NCBI GenBank assembly: GCA_944321765.1
Contig: CALUMQ010000032.1
Span: 1 to 64,000, forward strand
DNA: 64,000 nucleotides
Source of the DNA: an uncultured Alistipes sp.
GTDB taxonomy: Bacteria > Bacteroidota > Bacteroidia > Bacteroidales > Rikenellaceae
Direction: 5' to 3'
Shown here: positions 49,641-58,451 of the stretch, one piece after another
Layout of the letters: each line of letters opens with the position of its first letter
Numbering within the stretch: position 1 is the first letter of the stretch
Made by a program: the position numbers and the translations under genes
The notes under the pieces: model-generated
Told to the model about the DNA's origin: nothing
The model's input: only the letters and a program-made list of their open reading frames with translations
The model's database searches: none

Positions 49641-50525
49641 CTATTTCGACTCCTCCGACGAAGGACCTCCTCCGAAGGGATACTGGTGCTCGTGCACGTC
49701 GTCGAAGCGCATGCCCTTCTCGTAGGTGCGCATCGCGCGGCGCGACATACCCATCGACGAGAATCCTCCGTCGTGGTAGAGATTCTGCATCGTCACCTTG
49801 CGCGTAAGGTCCGAGAAGAGCGTCAGCACGTAGTTGGCGCAATCCTCCGCCGTGGCGTTGCCCAGCGGCGACATGCTCTCGGCAAACGACATCAGGTCGT
49901 TGAGCCCCAGCACGCCGCTTCCGGCCGTCGTCGGCGTCGGCGACTGCGAAACGGTATTGATGCGCACGTGCTTCTCGCGTCCGTAGATGTATCCGAAGCT
50001 GCGGGCGATCGACTCCAGCAGTGCCTTGGCATCGGCCATGTCGTTATAGCCGTAGAGCGTACGCTGCGCGGCGATGTAGGTCAGCGCCACGATCGAACCC
50101 CACTCGTTGATGGCATCCTTCTTGCGCGCCACCTGGATGGCCTTGTGGAACGAGATGGCCGAGATGTCGAGCGTCTTCGAGAGGTAGTCGTAATCCAGGT
50201 CGTCGTACGTACGCCCCTTGCGCACGTTGGGCGACATGCCGATCGAGTGAAGCATGAAGTCGAAACGACCCCCGAAGTGCTCCATCGTCTTGTCGATGAG
50301 GTTTTCAAGATCCTCGACGCTCGTGGCATCGGCCGGCACGACGATCGTGTGGCACTTCTCGGCCAGCTGGTTGATCGTTCCCATGCGGATCGAGACGGCG
50401 GTATTGGTAAGCACGATTTCGGCGCCCTCCTCAACGGCGCGTTCCGCGACCTTCCAGGCGATCGACTGTTCGTTGAGCGCTCCGAAAATCAAGCCCTTCT
50501 TTCCTTTCAGTAAGTTGTAAGCCAT
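49641..50525 (-). CDS. fabI: Enoyl-[acyl-carrier-protein] reductase (FabI-type)
   Basis: A 294-residue SDR-fold NADH enzyme for the last step of fatty acid elongation. KGKKGLIFGALNEQSIAWK is the FabI nucleotide site (SIAW replaces TGxxxGxG). The catalytic Tyr/Lys pattern is present as YIAAQRTLYGYNDMADAKA. It is about 30 residues longer than E. coli FabI, with a C-terminal tail rich in charged residues and Gly (HEHQYPFGGGPSSEESK), of unclear role. A TATATTTG -7 lies 27 nt upstream of ATG 50525. Confidence 0.93.
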   Translation of the reverse strand: MAYNLLKGKKGLIFGALNEQSIAWKVAERAVEEGAEIVLTNTAVSIRMGTINQLAEKCHTIVVPADATSVEDLENLIDKTMEHFGGRFDFMLHSIGMSPNVRKGRTYDDLDYDYLSKTLDISAISFHKAIQVARKKDAINEWGSIVALTYIAAQRTLYGYNDMADAKALLESIARSFGYIYGREKHVRINTVSQSPTPTTAGSGVLGLNDLMSFAESMSPLGNATAEDCANYVLTLFSDLTRKVTMQNLYHDGGFSSMGMSRRAMRTYEKGMRFDDVHEHQYPFGGGPSSEESK

Positions 50526-50551
50526 ATTCTTTTTTCGGTTAAAAATCCGGG

Positions 50552-50559
50552 CAAATATA
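50552..50559 (-). promoter_or_regulatory. Putative -7 element (TATATTTG) for fabI
   Basis: Exact TAnnTTTG match 26 nt before the fabI start. TTTG on the same strand (50582-50585) lies 22 nt upstream, close to the 19-21 nt norm. Confidence 0.6.
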
Positions 50560-50703
50560 ACAAATTTTTCTTTGCCAGCTGCAAAGAGCTTCATTTTCAC
50601 ACCTTCAGGCCCCACACGGCGGCTCCGCAGACCGCGGCACGGGATTTGTTCTCCGATCGGAAACCTCCGGGTGAAAACCTTTCACTCCATAAACCGACAC
50701 ATC

Positions 50704-51711
50704 ATGAAATTACATCTTTACTCGCTTCGCACGCTCATTGCCGGAGTATTGTCGGCAGGGCTGCTCCTCCTCGCGGGCGGCTGCACGAAAAACACCATCA
50801 CCATCGAAAGCAACGGGCTGACCTCAAACACGTCGGACGGCAGCGGCACAGGCTCCGGCGATGACACCGGATCGGACGGTTCGACAGACAACCCGACGGG
50901 CAAGAATCTCGTAGCGTTCCACGCCACGCTCGAAAGCCTGAACATGACCCGCTCGATGTCGCCCATCTCGGCCAACACGCTGGTGACGATCTTCGCCTAC
51001 CACGGAGAGACCGACAATGCCACCTCCACGGCACCCATGGCCCGCGGCAACTACGTGGCACAGCAGGCCGGCATGCTTTCGGGAGTTTCGAGCTACAAGA
51101 TGTACCTGAGCAACGGCACGTTCGACTTCTACGCCGTGTCGACCAACTCGGCGGCACGCTTCCCGACCATCACCAACGGCGTCTCGGGAGCGCTGCAGAA
51201 CGGGGTGGACTATCTCTGGTGGAGCTGCACGGACTATGAGATCGACAACTCCCAGGTTACCGTTCCCATTATCTTCAACCATGCGGCCACGCAGATCGTC
51301 ATCGAGCTTTCGGCCGGAGACGGCATCGTGCTCCAGCAGATCGCCTCGGCCACCCTTACGCCGCCGCAGAGCGGCTCGACCCTGGATCTGACCACCGGCG
51401 TCATCTCCCCAGCCACGGGCTATGCGACGACCACGGCCACGATGGGCGTCAACGGACTGACGGCCCAATACACGATGCTGCCCCTGCAGACCGACACCCC
51501 CATGACGCTCACCCTGTCGATCAACCTCAACTACGATCCGACGCCCCACCAGTACACGGTCAGCATACCGGTTCCCGACGGAGGGTTCCAGGGCGGGAAC
51601 TCCTACCTCTACCAGGCAATCGTCGATGCCAACACGGTGACCTTTCCCTCGGTGGATGTCAACGACTGGAATACGGTCGACGAGTCGGGGAATCCGCTCT
51701 ATCCGCATTAA
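50704..51711 (+). CDS. Fimbrillin-family (Mfa-like) lipoprotein
   Basis: A 335-residue lipoprotein (lipobox LAGGC, C27 region) with a Ser/Gly/Asp-rich linker after the lipid (SDGSGTGSGDDTGSDGS). The rest matches the Mfa-like/FimA fold of Bacteroidales: VAFHATLE..TRS, the beta-rich region, FNHAATQIVIEL and a C-terminal VNDWNTVDESG. Such proteins form fimbriae or surface decorations; VNDW near the C-terminus is the common ending. No fimbrial assembly genes are in this stretch, so it may be an orphan surface lipoprotein. ATG 50704 is chosen on the signal peptide. Confidence 0.82.
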   Translation: MKLHLYSLRTLIAGVLSAGLLLLAGGCTKNTITIESNGLTSNTSDGSGTGSGDDTGSDGSTDNPTGKNLVAFHATLESLNMTRSMSPISANTLVTIFAYHGETDNATSTAPMARGNYVAQQAGMLSGVSSYKMYLSNGTFDFYAVSTNSAARFPTITNGVSGALQNGVDYLWWSCTDYEIDNSQVTVPIIFNHAATQIVIELSAGDGIVLQQIASATLTPPQSGSTLDLTTGVISPATGYATTTATMGVNGLTAQYTMLPLQTDTPMTLTLSINLNYDPTPHQYTVSIPVPDGGFQGGNSYLYQAIVDANTVTFPSVDVNDWNTVDESGNPLYPH

Positions 51712-51887
51712 TGCGGAACGGCGCGGAGATCCGGACGCGGCCAGGGTCAGCATCCCACCCGCAGCGTCGCGGTCTGCGGAGCAAAAGAATGCCGGACGCC
51801 GCGAAGTTCCCGCTGCGGCGTCCGGCAACAAAAAAGGGGGATTCCTCAAGGAATCTCCCTCGCTCTCAAACCTGGGGTGACTGCAAA

Positions 51888-52124
51888 CTATTTGGCAGCC
51901 TCGGTGGTCTCTGCAGCAGCAGCGTCCGTCGTCTCGGCAGCGGCCTCGCAGCAGGTCGTCGAGTCACACTTCTCCTCGGTGCAACCCTCACACTTTGCCT
52001 CCGGAGCAGCTGCTTCAGTAGCAGCGGCCTCAGTAGCATCGGCAGCCTTCTTGTTCGAGTTGCCACAGCAACCTACCATGGCAACGGCAGCCAGAACGAT
52101 GACAAAAGAAAAAATCTTTTTCAT
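51888..52124 (-). CDS. Small Ala/Thr/Glu-rich lipoprotein with C-terminal Cys cluster
   Basis: A 78-residue protein with a clear lipobox (VGCC, C19), then a low-complexity Ala/Glu/Thr region and, from about 44, CEGCTEEKCDSTTCCEA with five Cys in 15 residues. The Cys spacing resembles a metal-binding or redox cluster, but no known family was recognised. It has a strong canonical promoter (TTTG, 19 nt, TATCTTTG), so it is probably well expressed. Localisation is the periplasm or cell surface. Function unknown. Confidence 0.85.
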   Translation of the reverse strand: MKKIFSFVIVLAAVAMVGCCGNSNKKAADATEAAATEAAAPEAKCEGCTEEKCDSTTCCEAAAETTDAAAAETTEAAK

Positions 52125-52151
52125 AGGACTTATAACTTTTATTTAGCGCGG

Positions 52152-52182
52152 CAAAGATATATATTCGGAGGAAAAAAGCAAA
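52152..52182 (-). promoter_or_regulatory. Promoter of the Cys-rich lipoprotein gene
   Basis: On the minus strand TTTG (52179-52182) and TATCTTTG (52152-52159) are 19 nt apart, an exact Bacteroidetes consensus promoter. Confidence 0.75.
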
Positions 52183-52216
52183 GCAAAAAAATTTATTTTT
52201 TTATTTCGTCGCATTT

Positions 52217-52696
52217 TCAGTCCAGAAAGTCCGATAACGAGAGCCGTTCGGACATCAGATAAGCCTTCGGAAAGGTCGGCAACACCTTGTTCATCAGAAT
52301 GATGGCCTCCTCGCGCGTCAGGCAGTTGCCGATCGTCACGCGGAAATAGGGCGGCGGGCTGTACACCGCATAGACCTTGATGCCGGGATAGGTGGTTTCG
52401 AAGAGCTCCTTGGCGGCGAAAGCCTCCTCGCGCGCATTGGGTCCGTTGTCCGAGAAGATGCACACGCGATGCCCTTCGACATGGAGCTTGTGCTCCGCGC
52501 GCGACACCTCGGAGACGATCCGTGCGGCATCGCCGTGTTCGGTCACCGTCACCCGGGCCTGGCCGAAGAGCGTGGCGGCCGATGCCGCGGGTTTGGCCAG
52601 CTGCTGCTTGAAGGCGTCGAGCATCTGGGCACGCAACGGCGCAACGCACAACATCAGCGCCGCGACAAACACTCCGACGAATAGTTTATGTCTCAT
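52217..52696 (-). CDS. Exported SPOR-domain-like protein
   Basis: A 159-residue protein with a signal peptide (cut near PLRAQ). The body (about 75-150) has the pattern of a SPOR domain: RVCIFSDNGPNAREEAFAAKE, then VYAVYSPPPYFRVTIGNCLTREEAIILM. SPOR domains bind denuded peptidoglycan; this is an inference from the fold-like pattern. Its start overlaps the end of the next upstream gene by 4 nt, so the two are translationally coupled. Confidence 0.7.
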   Translation of the reverse strand: MRHKLFVGVFVAALMLCVAPLRAQMLDAFKQQLAKPAASAATLFGQARVTVTEHGDAARIVSEVSRAEHKLHVEGHRVCIFSDNGPNAREEAFAAKELFETTYPGIKVYAVYSPPPYFRVTIGNCLTREEAIILMNKVLPTFPKAYLMSERLSLSDFLD

Positions 52697-53226
52697 TCTT
52701 CCAAAAAGTTTTCAAGATCCTCGATCGTCACGCCAAAGGTATTCAAAAATTCCGACAAAGGCATCCGTTCGCGTGAAATTTTTACCGGAACGCCCCCGCC
52801 GCGACCCGTGATGTGGACCGAAATCTCGATGCGGTCGCCCGCGCCGGCACGGATCCGGCGCTGCAGGGCGTAGTAGGCCATGGGATCCTCGACCTTCACG
52901 CGCCAGATGCTCCGGCAGTCGGTTGTCGTGCGGGGCTCCACGCGCACCGGCTCGTGGAGGAGAAACTCCGCGGCAAGGCCCCCGGCGAGGTAGAGTTCGA
53001 AACGGGCCTCATCGAGGCGCAGCGTACGGCGCGAATCGTTCCGCACGCGCAGCGTCACCGCCGCTCCGGCCGACCCGAGGCGTGCAACCTCCACGACACG
53101 CTCCACGGCGATGTCGCGCTGCGCACGCTCCACGGCGCGGCGGCACGACGGCAGCCCCAGCGCGACGGCAAGGGCCAGCACCGCGACGCACATCCGTCGC
53201 CGGAGGATCGACGGCCCGACGTTCAT
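52693..53226 (-). CDS. Exported protein of unknown function, LEA14-like pattern
   Basis: A 177-residue protein with an N-terminal hydrophobic segment and lipobox-like LGLPSC (C28). The beta-rich region (TLRVRNDSRRTLRLDEARFELYL) resembles the LEA14-like fold seen in small lipoproteins; the assignment is tentative. ATG at 53226 overlaps the ubiE stop by 4 nt; the SPOR-type gene overlaps its end by 4 nt, so all three are coupled. A shorter start at 53193 is possible. Confidence 0.6.
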   Translation of the reverse strand: MNVGPSILRRRMCVAVLALAVALGLPSCRRAVERAQRDIAVERVVEVARLGSAGAAVTLRVRNDSRRTLRLDEARFELYLAGGLAAEFLLHEPVRVEPRTTTDCRSIWRVKVEDPMAYYALQRRIRAGAGDRIEISVHITGRGGGVPVKISRERMPLSEFLNTFGVTIEDLENFLEE

Positions 53227-53939
53227 CGCTCGCCGATGTAGATTTGCGCAATGCCGAAACTCTGGCTCCGGGCCCGGCAGTTGTGGAATCCGGCACGTTC
53301 GAGCAGCTCCAGGAAGCGCTCCGGAGCCGGAAATTCGGCCACCGAGGCCGGGAGGTACTCATAGGCCCGCTTGTCGTGCGAGACGGCACCGCCGATCCGC
53401 GGCAGGATGCGCCCGGCGTAGAACTCGTACACCGCACGGAAGAGCCGGTTGCGGGGGCGCGAGAACTCCAGAATGACCACCCGCCCGCCGGGCTTCACCA
53501 CCCGGGCCAACTCGCTCAGCCCCGCTTCGAGGTTCTCGAAGTTCCGCACACCGAAGGCCACCGTCGCCACATCGACGACCGCGTTGCCGAGTTCGAGGTG
53601 CTCGGCGTCGCCGCGGTCGAGGACAATCCGGTCCTCAAGCCCCCGGCGGGCGATTTTCACACGGGCCACGTCGAGCATCTGCTCCGAGAGGTCGACGCCC
53701 AGCACCTGCACGCCGCGGATGCGGCGGGCCATGGCGATGGCCAGGTCGCCGGTGCCGGTCGCCACGTCGAGGATCCGCCGCGGCCGTGCGCGCCGCACCT
53801 CCCGTACGACATGACGGCGCCACAGGCGGTCGATGTTCCACGAAAGGGTATGATTCAGCAGGTCGTATTTCGGCGCGATGTTGTCGAACATCTCGCGCAC
53901 CTCCTCCTTTTTGGTCTGATCGGAATCGTAAGGTTTCAT
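53223..53939 (-). CDS. menG: Demethylmenaquinone/ubiquinone methyltransferase (UbiE/MenG)
   Basis: A 238-residue class I SAM methyltransferase with UbiE signatures: MFDNIAPKYDLLNHTLSWNID, DVATGTGDLAI (SAM motif I), GVDLSEQMLDVA and VAFGVRNFENLEAGLSEL. In an anaerobic Bacteroidales the product is menaquinone, so it is named MenG. It fits the menaquinol use of the cytochrome bd in this window. First gene of a coupled group with two exported proteins. Confidence 0.93.
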   Translation of the reverse strand: MKPYDSDQTKKEEVREMFDNIAPKYDLLNHTLSWNIDRLWRRHVVREVRRARPRRILDVATGTGDLAIAMARRIRGVQVLGVDLSEQMLDVARVKIARRGLEDRIVLDRGDAEHLELGNAVVDVATVAFGVRNFENLEAGLSELARVVKPGGRVVILEFSRPRNRLFRAVYEFYAGRILPRIGGAVSHDKRAYEYLPASVAEFPAPERFLELLERAGFHNCRARSQSFGIAQIYIGER

Positions 53940-53969
53940 GATTCGGTATGGGGTAACTTGTTCATCGAA

Positions 53970-55214
53970 TTATTCGTAACGGATGGTCTCCTCGGGGCGC
54001 ACGCGCGAGACGACCGACGTGGGGATGACCAGCAGGGCGACGATTGCCGCGAGGAATCCGACGTTGAGCGCCAGCCACCAGCCCCAGCCCAGCGATACGG
54101 GCACTTCGGAGAGGAGGTATCCCTCGGGATCGAGCTTCACCAGATGCGTCCAGCGCTGCAGCAGGCAGAGCCCCAGCCCCACGGCGTTGCCCCACACGAG
54201 TCCCCGCAGCGCCACGAAGGCCGCGCGCCAGAGGAAGATCCTGCGCAACTGTCCCGAGGGCATGCCCAGGGCTTTGAGCAGGCCGATCATGCGCGTGCGC
54301 TCAAGCACGAGGATCAGCAGCGCCGAGGTCATGTTGAAGAAGGCCACGACGAGCATGATGACGATGATCACCGCACCGTTGACGTCGTGGGCGCGCAGCC
54401 AGTCGAAGATGTTGGCATAGCGTTCGGTGACGCTCGTGGCCGCGAGGTTCGACGTCTCGTCAGCCTCGTCGTGAAGCAGCCGCCGGTCGAGCGTGCGGGC
54501 AAACGCCGCCGCGTCGTCGAGCGACCGCACGCGGATCTCGTATCCCGAGATCTCGTCCGGGCCCCAGTCGCTGAGGCGCTGGACGTTGCGCAGATCGGTC
54601 ACCACCACCGCATCGTCCATCTCCGAGAGTCCCGAGGCGTAGATCCCCGCCACCTTGAAACGGTCGCGGCGCGGCAGCTCCCCGGGCTCGACAAAGAGCA
54701 TCTCGACCTTGTCGCCCACGCCGAGCAGCATGCGGTCGGCCAGCGAGCGCGAGAGGAGGATGTCCTTCGTGCGCACCGAATCACCCACGCGGGGCAGCGT
54801 TCCCTCGACGAGCCATTCGCGGAAGCAGCTCCAGTCGTAGTCGCGCTCGACGCCCTTGAGCAGCACCTCGCCCACGGCCTCCGGCGTGCGGACGATGCCT
54901 CCCTTGACGGCATAAGGCGCCAGCGCGCGGAACCCCTCGGTCGTGCGGATCAGCTCCTCGAGATGGGCGCTGCGCCGCACCGGCTCGGCGTCCAGGGCGT
55001 CGATTCCCCGCACGTCGGTCACCGAAACATGGGCGGCAAAGCCCTCCATCTTGCGCGCCACCTCGCGCTTGAAGCCCATGATAACGGCCAGGGCGAGGAT
55101 CATCACGGCGATGCCCAGCGCCACCGACATCACGGCAATGCGCTCCATCACCCCGGGCTTGCACCCCGGAGCGGGCCGCGCCATGCGGCGTGCGATGAAA
55201 AAGGCGAGACTCAC
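53970..55214 (-). CDS. LolC/LolE-type lipoprotein-releasing ABC permease
   Basis: A 414-residue permease of the FtsX family with one N-terminal membrane helix (VALGIAVMILALAVIMGF) followed by a large periplasmic domain (about 55-290) and three C-terminal helices (IIVIMLVVAFFNM; LRGLVWGNAVGLG; VGFLAAIVALLVIP). This is the LolCE topology for moving lipoproteins from the inner membrane to LolA. The ATPase LolD is not in this window. Confidence 0.88.
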   Translation of the reverse strand: MSLAFFIARRMARPAPGCKPGVMERIAVMSVALGIAVMILALAVIMGFKREVARKMEGFAAHVSVTDVRGIDALDAEPVRRSAHLEELIRTTEGFRALAPYAVKGGIVRTPEAVGEVLLKGVERDYDWSCFREWLVEGTLPRVGDSVRTKDILLSRSLADRMLLGVGDKVEMLFVEPGELPRRDRFKVAGIYASGLSEMDDAVVVTDLRNVQRLSDWGPDEISGYEIRVRSLDDAAAFARTLDRRLLHDEADETSNLAATSVTERYANIFDWLRAHDVNGAVIIVIMLVVAFFNMTSALLILVLERTRMIGLLKALGMPSGQLRRIFLWRAAFVALRGLVWGNAVGLGLCLLQRWTHLVKLDPEGYLLSEVPVSLGWGWWLALNVGFLAAIVALLVIPTSVVSRVRPEETIRYE

Positions 55215-55224
55215 GGACGGCTAT

Positions 55225-55271
55225 TATCTTTGAGAAATTGATGCAAAGTAACTATAAATTTCTTATTTTTG
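55225..55271 (+). promoter_or_regulatory. Two candidate -7 elements for the SDR gene
   Basis: TATCTTTG (55225-55232) and TATTTTTG (55264-55271) both match TAnnTTTG upstream of ATG 55292. The second is 20 nt before that start, which favours it and the shorter protein. Confidence 0.5.
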
Positions 55272-55291
55272 CCCGAAAGATTTCGGATTTT

Positions 55292-56038
55292 ATGCAAAAA
55301 CTGGCTCTCATCACGGGCGCGACGTCGGGAATCGGCCGCGCCACGGCACGCCGCCTCGCCCGGGCAGGATACGACATCATCGCCACGGGACGCCGCGCCG
55401 AACGCCTCGCCGCCCTGAAGGCGGAGATCGAGGCCGCCGGCGGACACTGCACGACGCTCGTATTCGACGTCCGCTCCGAAGCGGAGGTGCGGCGCAACCT
55501 CGAACCCCTGGCGCGCGTCGACCTGCTGGTCAACAACGCCGGACTGGCTGCCGGACTCGAACACATCGACCGCGGCGACACGCGCGACTGGGACGCCATG
55601 ATCGACACCAACGTCAAGGGGCTGCTCTACGTCACGCGCGTCATCACGCCGAAGATGGTTGCGGCCGGCAGCGGCCACATCGTCAACATCGGCTCGATCG
55701 CCGGCACGGAGCCCTACGAAAACGGCGCCGTCTACTGCGCCTCGAAGCACGCCGTGCACGCCATCTCGCAGGCGATGCGCGCCGACCTGCTTTCGGCAGG
55801 GATCAAGGTCACGGAGATCCGCCCGGGCATGGTCGAGACGGAGTTCTCCGAGGTGCGTTTCCACGGCGACCGCGAGCGTGCCGCGCAGGTCTACGCCGGC
55901 GTCGAACCACTCACGGGCGAAGATATTGCCGAAGCCATCGCCTGGGTCGCACAATTACCGGCCCACATGAACGTTAATGATATGGTACTGATGCCGGCGC
56001 AGCAGGCCGGATCGTATTACACGTACCGCAAACCGTAA
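55292..56038 (+). CDS. SDR-family oxidoreductase (YdfG-like)
   Basis: A 248-residue short-chain dehydrogenase: ITGATSGIGRATARRLA cofactor site with RR at the end of strand 2 favouring NADPH, NNAGLAAG, NIGSIAG, and catalytic YCASKHAV (Tyr and Lys). Similar to YdfG/serine or 3-hydroxy acid dehydrogenases, which reduce 3-hydroxypropionate-type or 3-oxo acids; specificity is not certain. ATG 55292 is chosen over 55238 because of the promoter position. In line with the metallopeptidase 21 nt downstream. Confidence 0.88.
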   Translation: MQKLALITGATSGIGRATARRLARAGYDIIATGRRAERLAALKAEIEAAGGHCTTLVFDVRSEAEVRRNLEPLARVDLLVNNAGLAAGLEHIDRGDTRDWDAMIDTNVKGLLYVTRVITPKMVAAGSGHIVNIGSIAGTEPYENGAVYCASKHAVHAISQAMRADLLSAGIKVTEIRPGMVETEFSEVRFHGDRERAAQVYAGVEPLTGEDIAEAIAWVAQLPAHMNVNDMVLMPAQQAGSYYTYRKP

Positions 56039-56059
56039 CCACGAAAACTGAAAATCATC

Positions 56060-56821
56060 ATGACACCTTTATTTGTATCCCTGCTCCAGGCAGGTTATTA
56101 CGCCGAGCCCCACGCCGCACGCTACGACGCCGCAACGATGGGCATGTTTCTGCTGATCATCGCCATCGGCGTGATCGGATTCATCGTCCAGGCACGCCTT
56201 CAGTCGGTCTTCAAGAAGTATTCGAAGGTCCAGTTCCCCGGAGGGCTGACCGGCGCCGAGGTCGCCGAGAAGATGCTCCGCGACAACAACATCCACAACG
56301 TGAAGGTGACGCACGTCGGCGGACACCTCACCGACCACTTCAACCCCCAGACGATGACCGTCAACCTGAGCGATTCGGTCTACTCGTCGACGAGTGTCGC
56401 CGCCGCGGCCGTCGCCGCCCACGAGTGCGGCCACGCCGTGCAGCACGCCCGCGGCTATGCCCCGCTGGTGCTGCGCTCGCAGCTGGTGCCCGTGGTGCAG
56501 TTCGCCTCGTCGGCCGCCACGTGGGTCATCATCCTCGGGCTCATTCTGCTGGCCACCACGCAGAACGAACTCCTCTGCTGGATCGGCGTGGCCATGATCG
56601 CCCTCTCGGCGCTCTTCTCCATCGTCACGCTGCCTGTCGAGTACAACGCCTCGGCCCGCGCCCTGGAGTGGCTGCAGAGCAGCCGCACGATGCAGGGCAT
56701 CCAGCTCACGCAGGCCCGGGAGGCCCTTTCGTGGGCCGCCCGCACCTACCTCGTCGCGGCGCTCAGCGCCATCGCCTCGGTGCTCTACTACGTCTTCCTG
56801 ATCCTCGGACGACGCGACTGA
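56060..56821 (+). CDS. YugP-type neutral zinc metallopeptidase
   Basis: A 253-residue membrane protease: membrane helix near 25-45, then a domain with LTGAEVAEKMLRDNNIHNVKV, zinc motif AAHECGHAVQH (HExxH form HECGH at about 121-125), and two or three further helices (about 140-230). YugP-type proteins are inner-membrane neutral zinc metallopeptidases of unknown substrate. 7 nt before the SGNH gene. Confidence 0.88.
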   Translation: MTPLFVSLLQAGYYAEPHAARYDAATMGMFLLIIAIGVIGFIVQARLQSVFKKYSKVQFPGGLTGAEVAEKMLRDNNIHNVKVTHVGGHLTDHFNPQTMTVNLSDSVYSSTSVAAAAVAAHECGHAVQHARGYAPLVLRSQLVPVVQFASSAATWVIILGLILLATTQNELLCWIGVAMIALSALFSIVTLPVEYNASARALEWLQSSRTMQGIQLTQAREALSWAARTYLVAALSAIASVLYYVFLILGRRD

Positions 56822-56828
56822 TCCCGAC

Positions 56829-58451
56829 ATGAAGGCCCCGGAGAAAGACTACACCCATCGCAGCTGGCTGGCTGTCACGGCACTCATCGCGGTGCTCGTG
56901 TGCGTAAGCTTCATCCCTCCGCAGGAGGTCCTGGGCGTCAAGCTCCGCAGGGCCAACATCCTCTCGGACCTGATAAGCTTCGACGATGCCCTCCTCGAAG
57001 AGGCCGCCAACGCCGAACCGCAGCTCTTCGACGAGGAGGAGTTCCACATCGACATGGCCGCCGTCGCCGAACGCCTCGAAGCCGACACGCTTCCGCCCGC
57101 CGCACCCACGCGTTTCGAATGGATCCTGGCGTCGGATTCGCTGCCGGAGCGGAGGCCCGCGCCCGACAGCACGCGCCTGACGGACGGTGCGCCGGTTCCC
57201 ATCGAGGACTTCAGCGACAGCGGCCGCATCGCGGCCTTCTGCGACACGCTTCTCACGGCACGGCGTCCCGTGCGCATCGCCTTCCTGGGCGACTCGTTCG
57301 TCGAGGGCGACATCCTGACGGCCGATCTGCGCGAAGAGCTTCAGAAACGCTTCGGCGAACGTCCGGGCGGCGGGGCGGGATTCGCCCCGATGGCCTCGCC
57401 GTTGACCGGCTTCCGCCGCACGATCAAGACCCAGTCGAAGGGGTGGACGGCCTACAACATCATGCAGCGCAAGTCGGCCCCCGAGCACCTTCGCAACCAC
57501 TTCTATGTCTCGGGATGGGTCTGCCAGCCCGCCGCCGGCGCCTCGACGCGCTGGGAGAACACCGACTACCGGAGCTGCCTCGACTCCTGCACGACGGCCC
57601 GCGTGCTCTTCCTTTCGCCGCAGGAGAGCCGCCTCGAGGTGACGCTCAACGACACCCTCCGACGGGAGTTCACCGTGCCGGGCGACGGCGCCGTGCGGGA
57701 GATCGTCGTCGAGGCGCCGCACCTCCATGCGCTCACCTTCAAGGTGCTTGCCGGCACCGAGGGGTTCATCGGCTACGGAGCGATCTTCGAGGGTGGCGGC
57801 GTGGTGGTGGACAACTACTCCGTGCGCAGCAACAACGGCCAGGCGATGTTCTGGACCAACCCTTCGGTCAATGCGCAGATCAACGCCATGGCGGGCTACG
57901 ACCTGGTGGTTCTCCAGTACGGGCTCAACATCATGCAGGCCGGGGTGAAGAACTACACGGCCTACTCCGCGCAGATCGAAAAGATGGTGGCCTTCGTGCG
58001 GCAGTGCTTCCCGGGAGCCGCCGTGCTGGTGCTGGGCGTGAGCGACCGCTCGGTGAAGACCGACACGGGCTTCGAGCCCATGGATGCCATTCCCTACATG
58101 CTCGACTACCAGCGTCAGGCCGCCGAGCGCTCCGGAGCAGCCTTCTGGCCCGTGTGCGACGCCATGCGCGAGCAGGGCGGCATGGCGGAGTACGTGAAGA
58201 ACGGCTGGGCCGGCAAGGACTTCACCCACATCAACTACGCCGGGGGACAGCGCGTCGCCCGGGCGCTCTTCGATGCGCTCAACGCCGAGGTGTGCCGCGT
58301 CCGCACGGTGCGGCAGGCCGAAGCGGAGGCTGAAGCCGCCCGACGCCGCCGCGCCGAGGCCGCCGTCGTGGATTCGCTGCGCGCCAGCCGCATCCGCCAG
58401 GAGCTGCTGCCCTCGATCGGCGCCGAAACCCTCAACCTCCCGCATCCATGA
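56829..58451 (+). CDS. SGNH/GDSL-type protein, AlgJ/PatB-like
   Basis: A 540-residue protein with one N-terminal membrane anchor (about 13-30) and a large exported domain. Two SGNH catalytic blocks are visible: FLGDSFVEGD (Ser in block I, about 158) and KDFTHINYAGGQ (block V D-x-x-H, about 462). A charged C-terminal tail follows from about 490. It pairs with the MBOAT acyltransferase that overlaps by 4 nt, the arrangement of AlgI/AlgJ and PatA/PatB, which O-acetylate alginate, cellulose or peptidoglycan. The acceptor in this organism is not known. Confidence 0.85.
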   Translation: MKAPEKDYTHRSWLAVTALIAVLVCVSFIPPQEVLGVKLRRANILSDLISFDDALLEEAANAEPQLFDEEEFHIDMAAVAERLEADTLPPAAPTRFEWILASDSLPERRPAPDSTRLTDGAPVPIEDFSDSGRIAAFCDTLLTARRPVRIAFLGDSFVEGDILTADLREELQKRFGERPGGGAGFAPMASPLTGFRRTIKTQSKGWTAYNIMQRKSAPEHLRNHFYVSGWVCQPAAGASTRWENTDYRSCLDSCTTARVLFLSPQESRLEVTLNDTLRREFTVPGDGAVREIVVEAPHLHALTFKVLAGTEGFIGYGAIFEGGGVVVDNYSVRSNNGQAMFWTNPSVNAQINAMAGYDLVVLQYGLNIMQAGVKNYTAYSAQIEKMVAFVRQCFPGAAVLVLGVSDRSVKTDTGFEPMDAIPYMLDYQRQAAERSGAAFWPVCDAMREQGGMAEYVKNGWAGKDFTHINYAGGQRVARALFDALNAEVCRVRTVRQAEAEAEAARRRRAEAAVVDSLRASRIRQELLPSIGAETLNLPHP

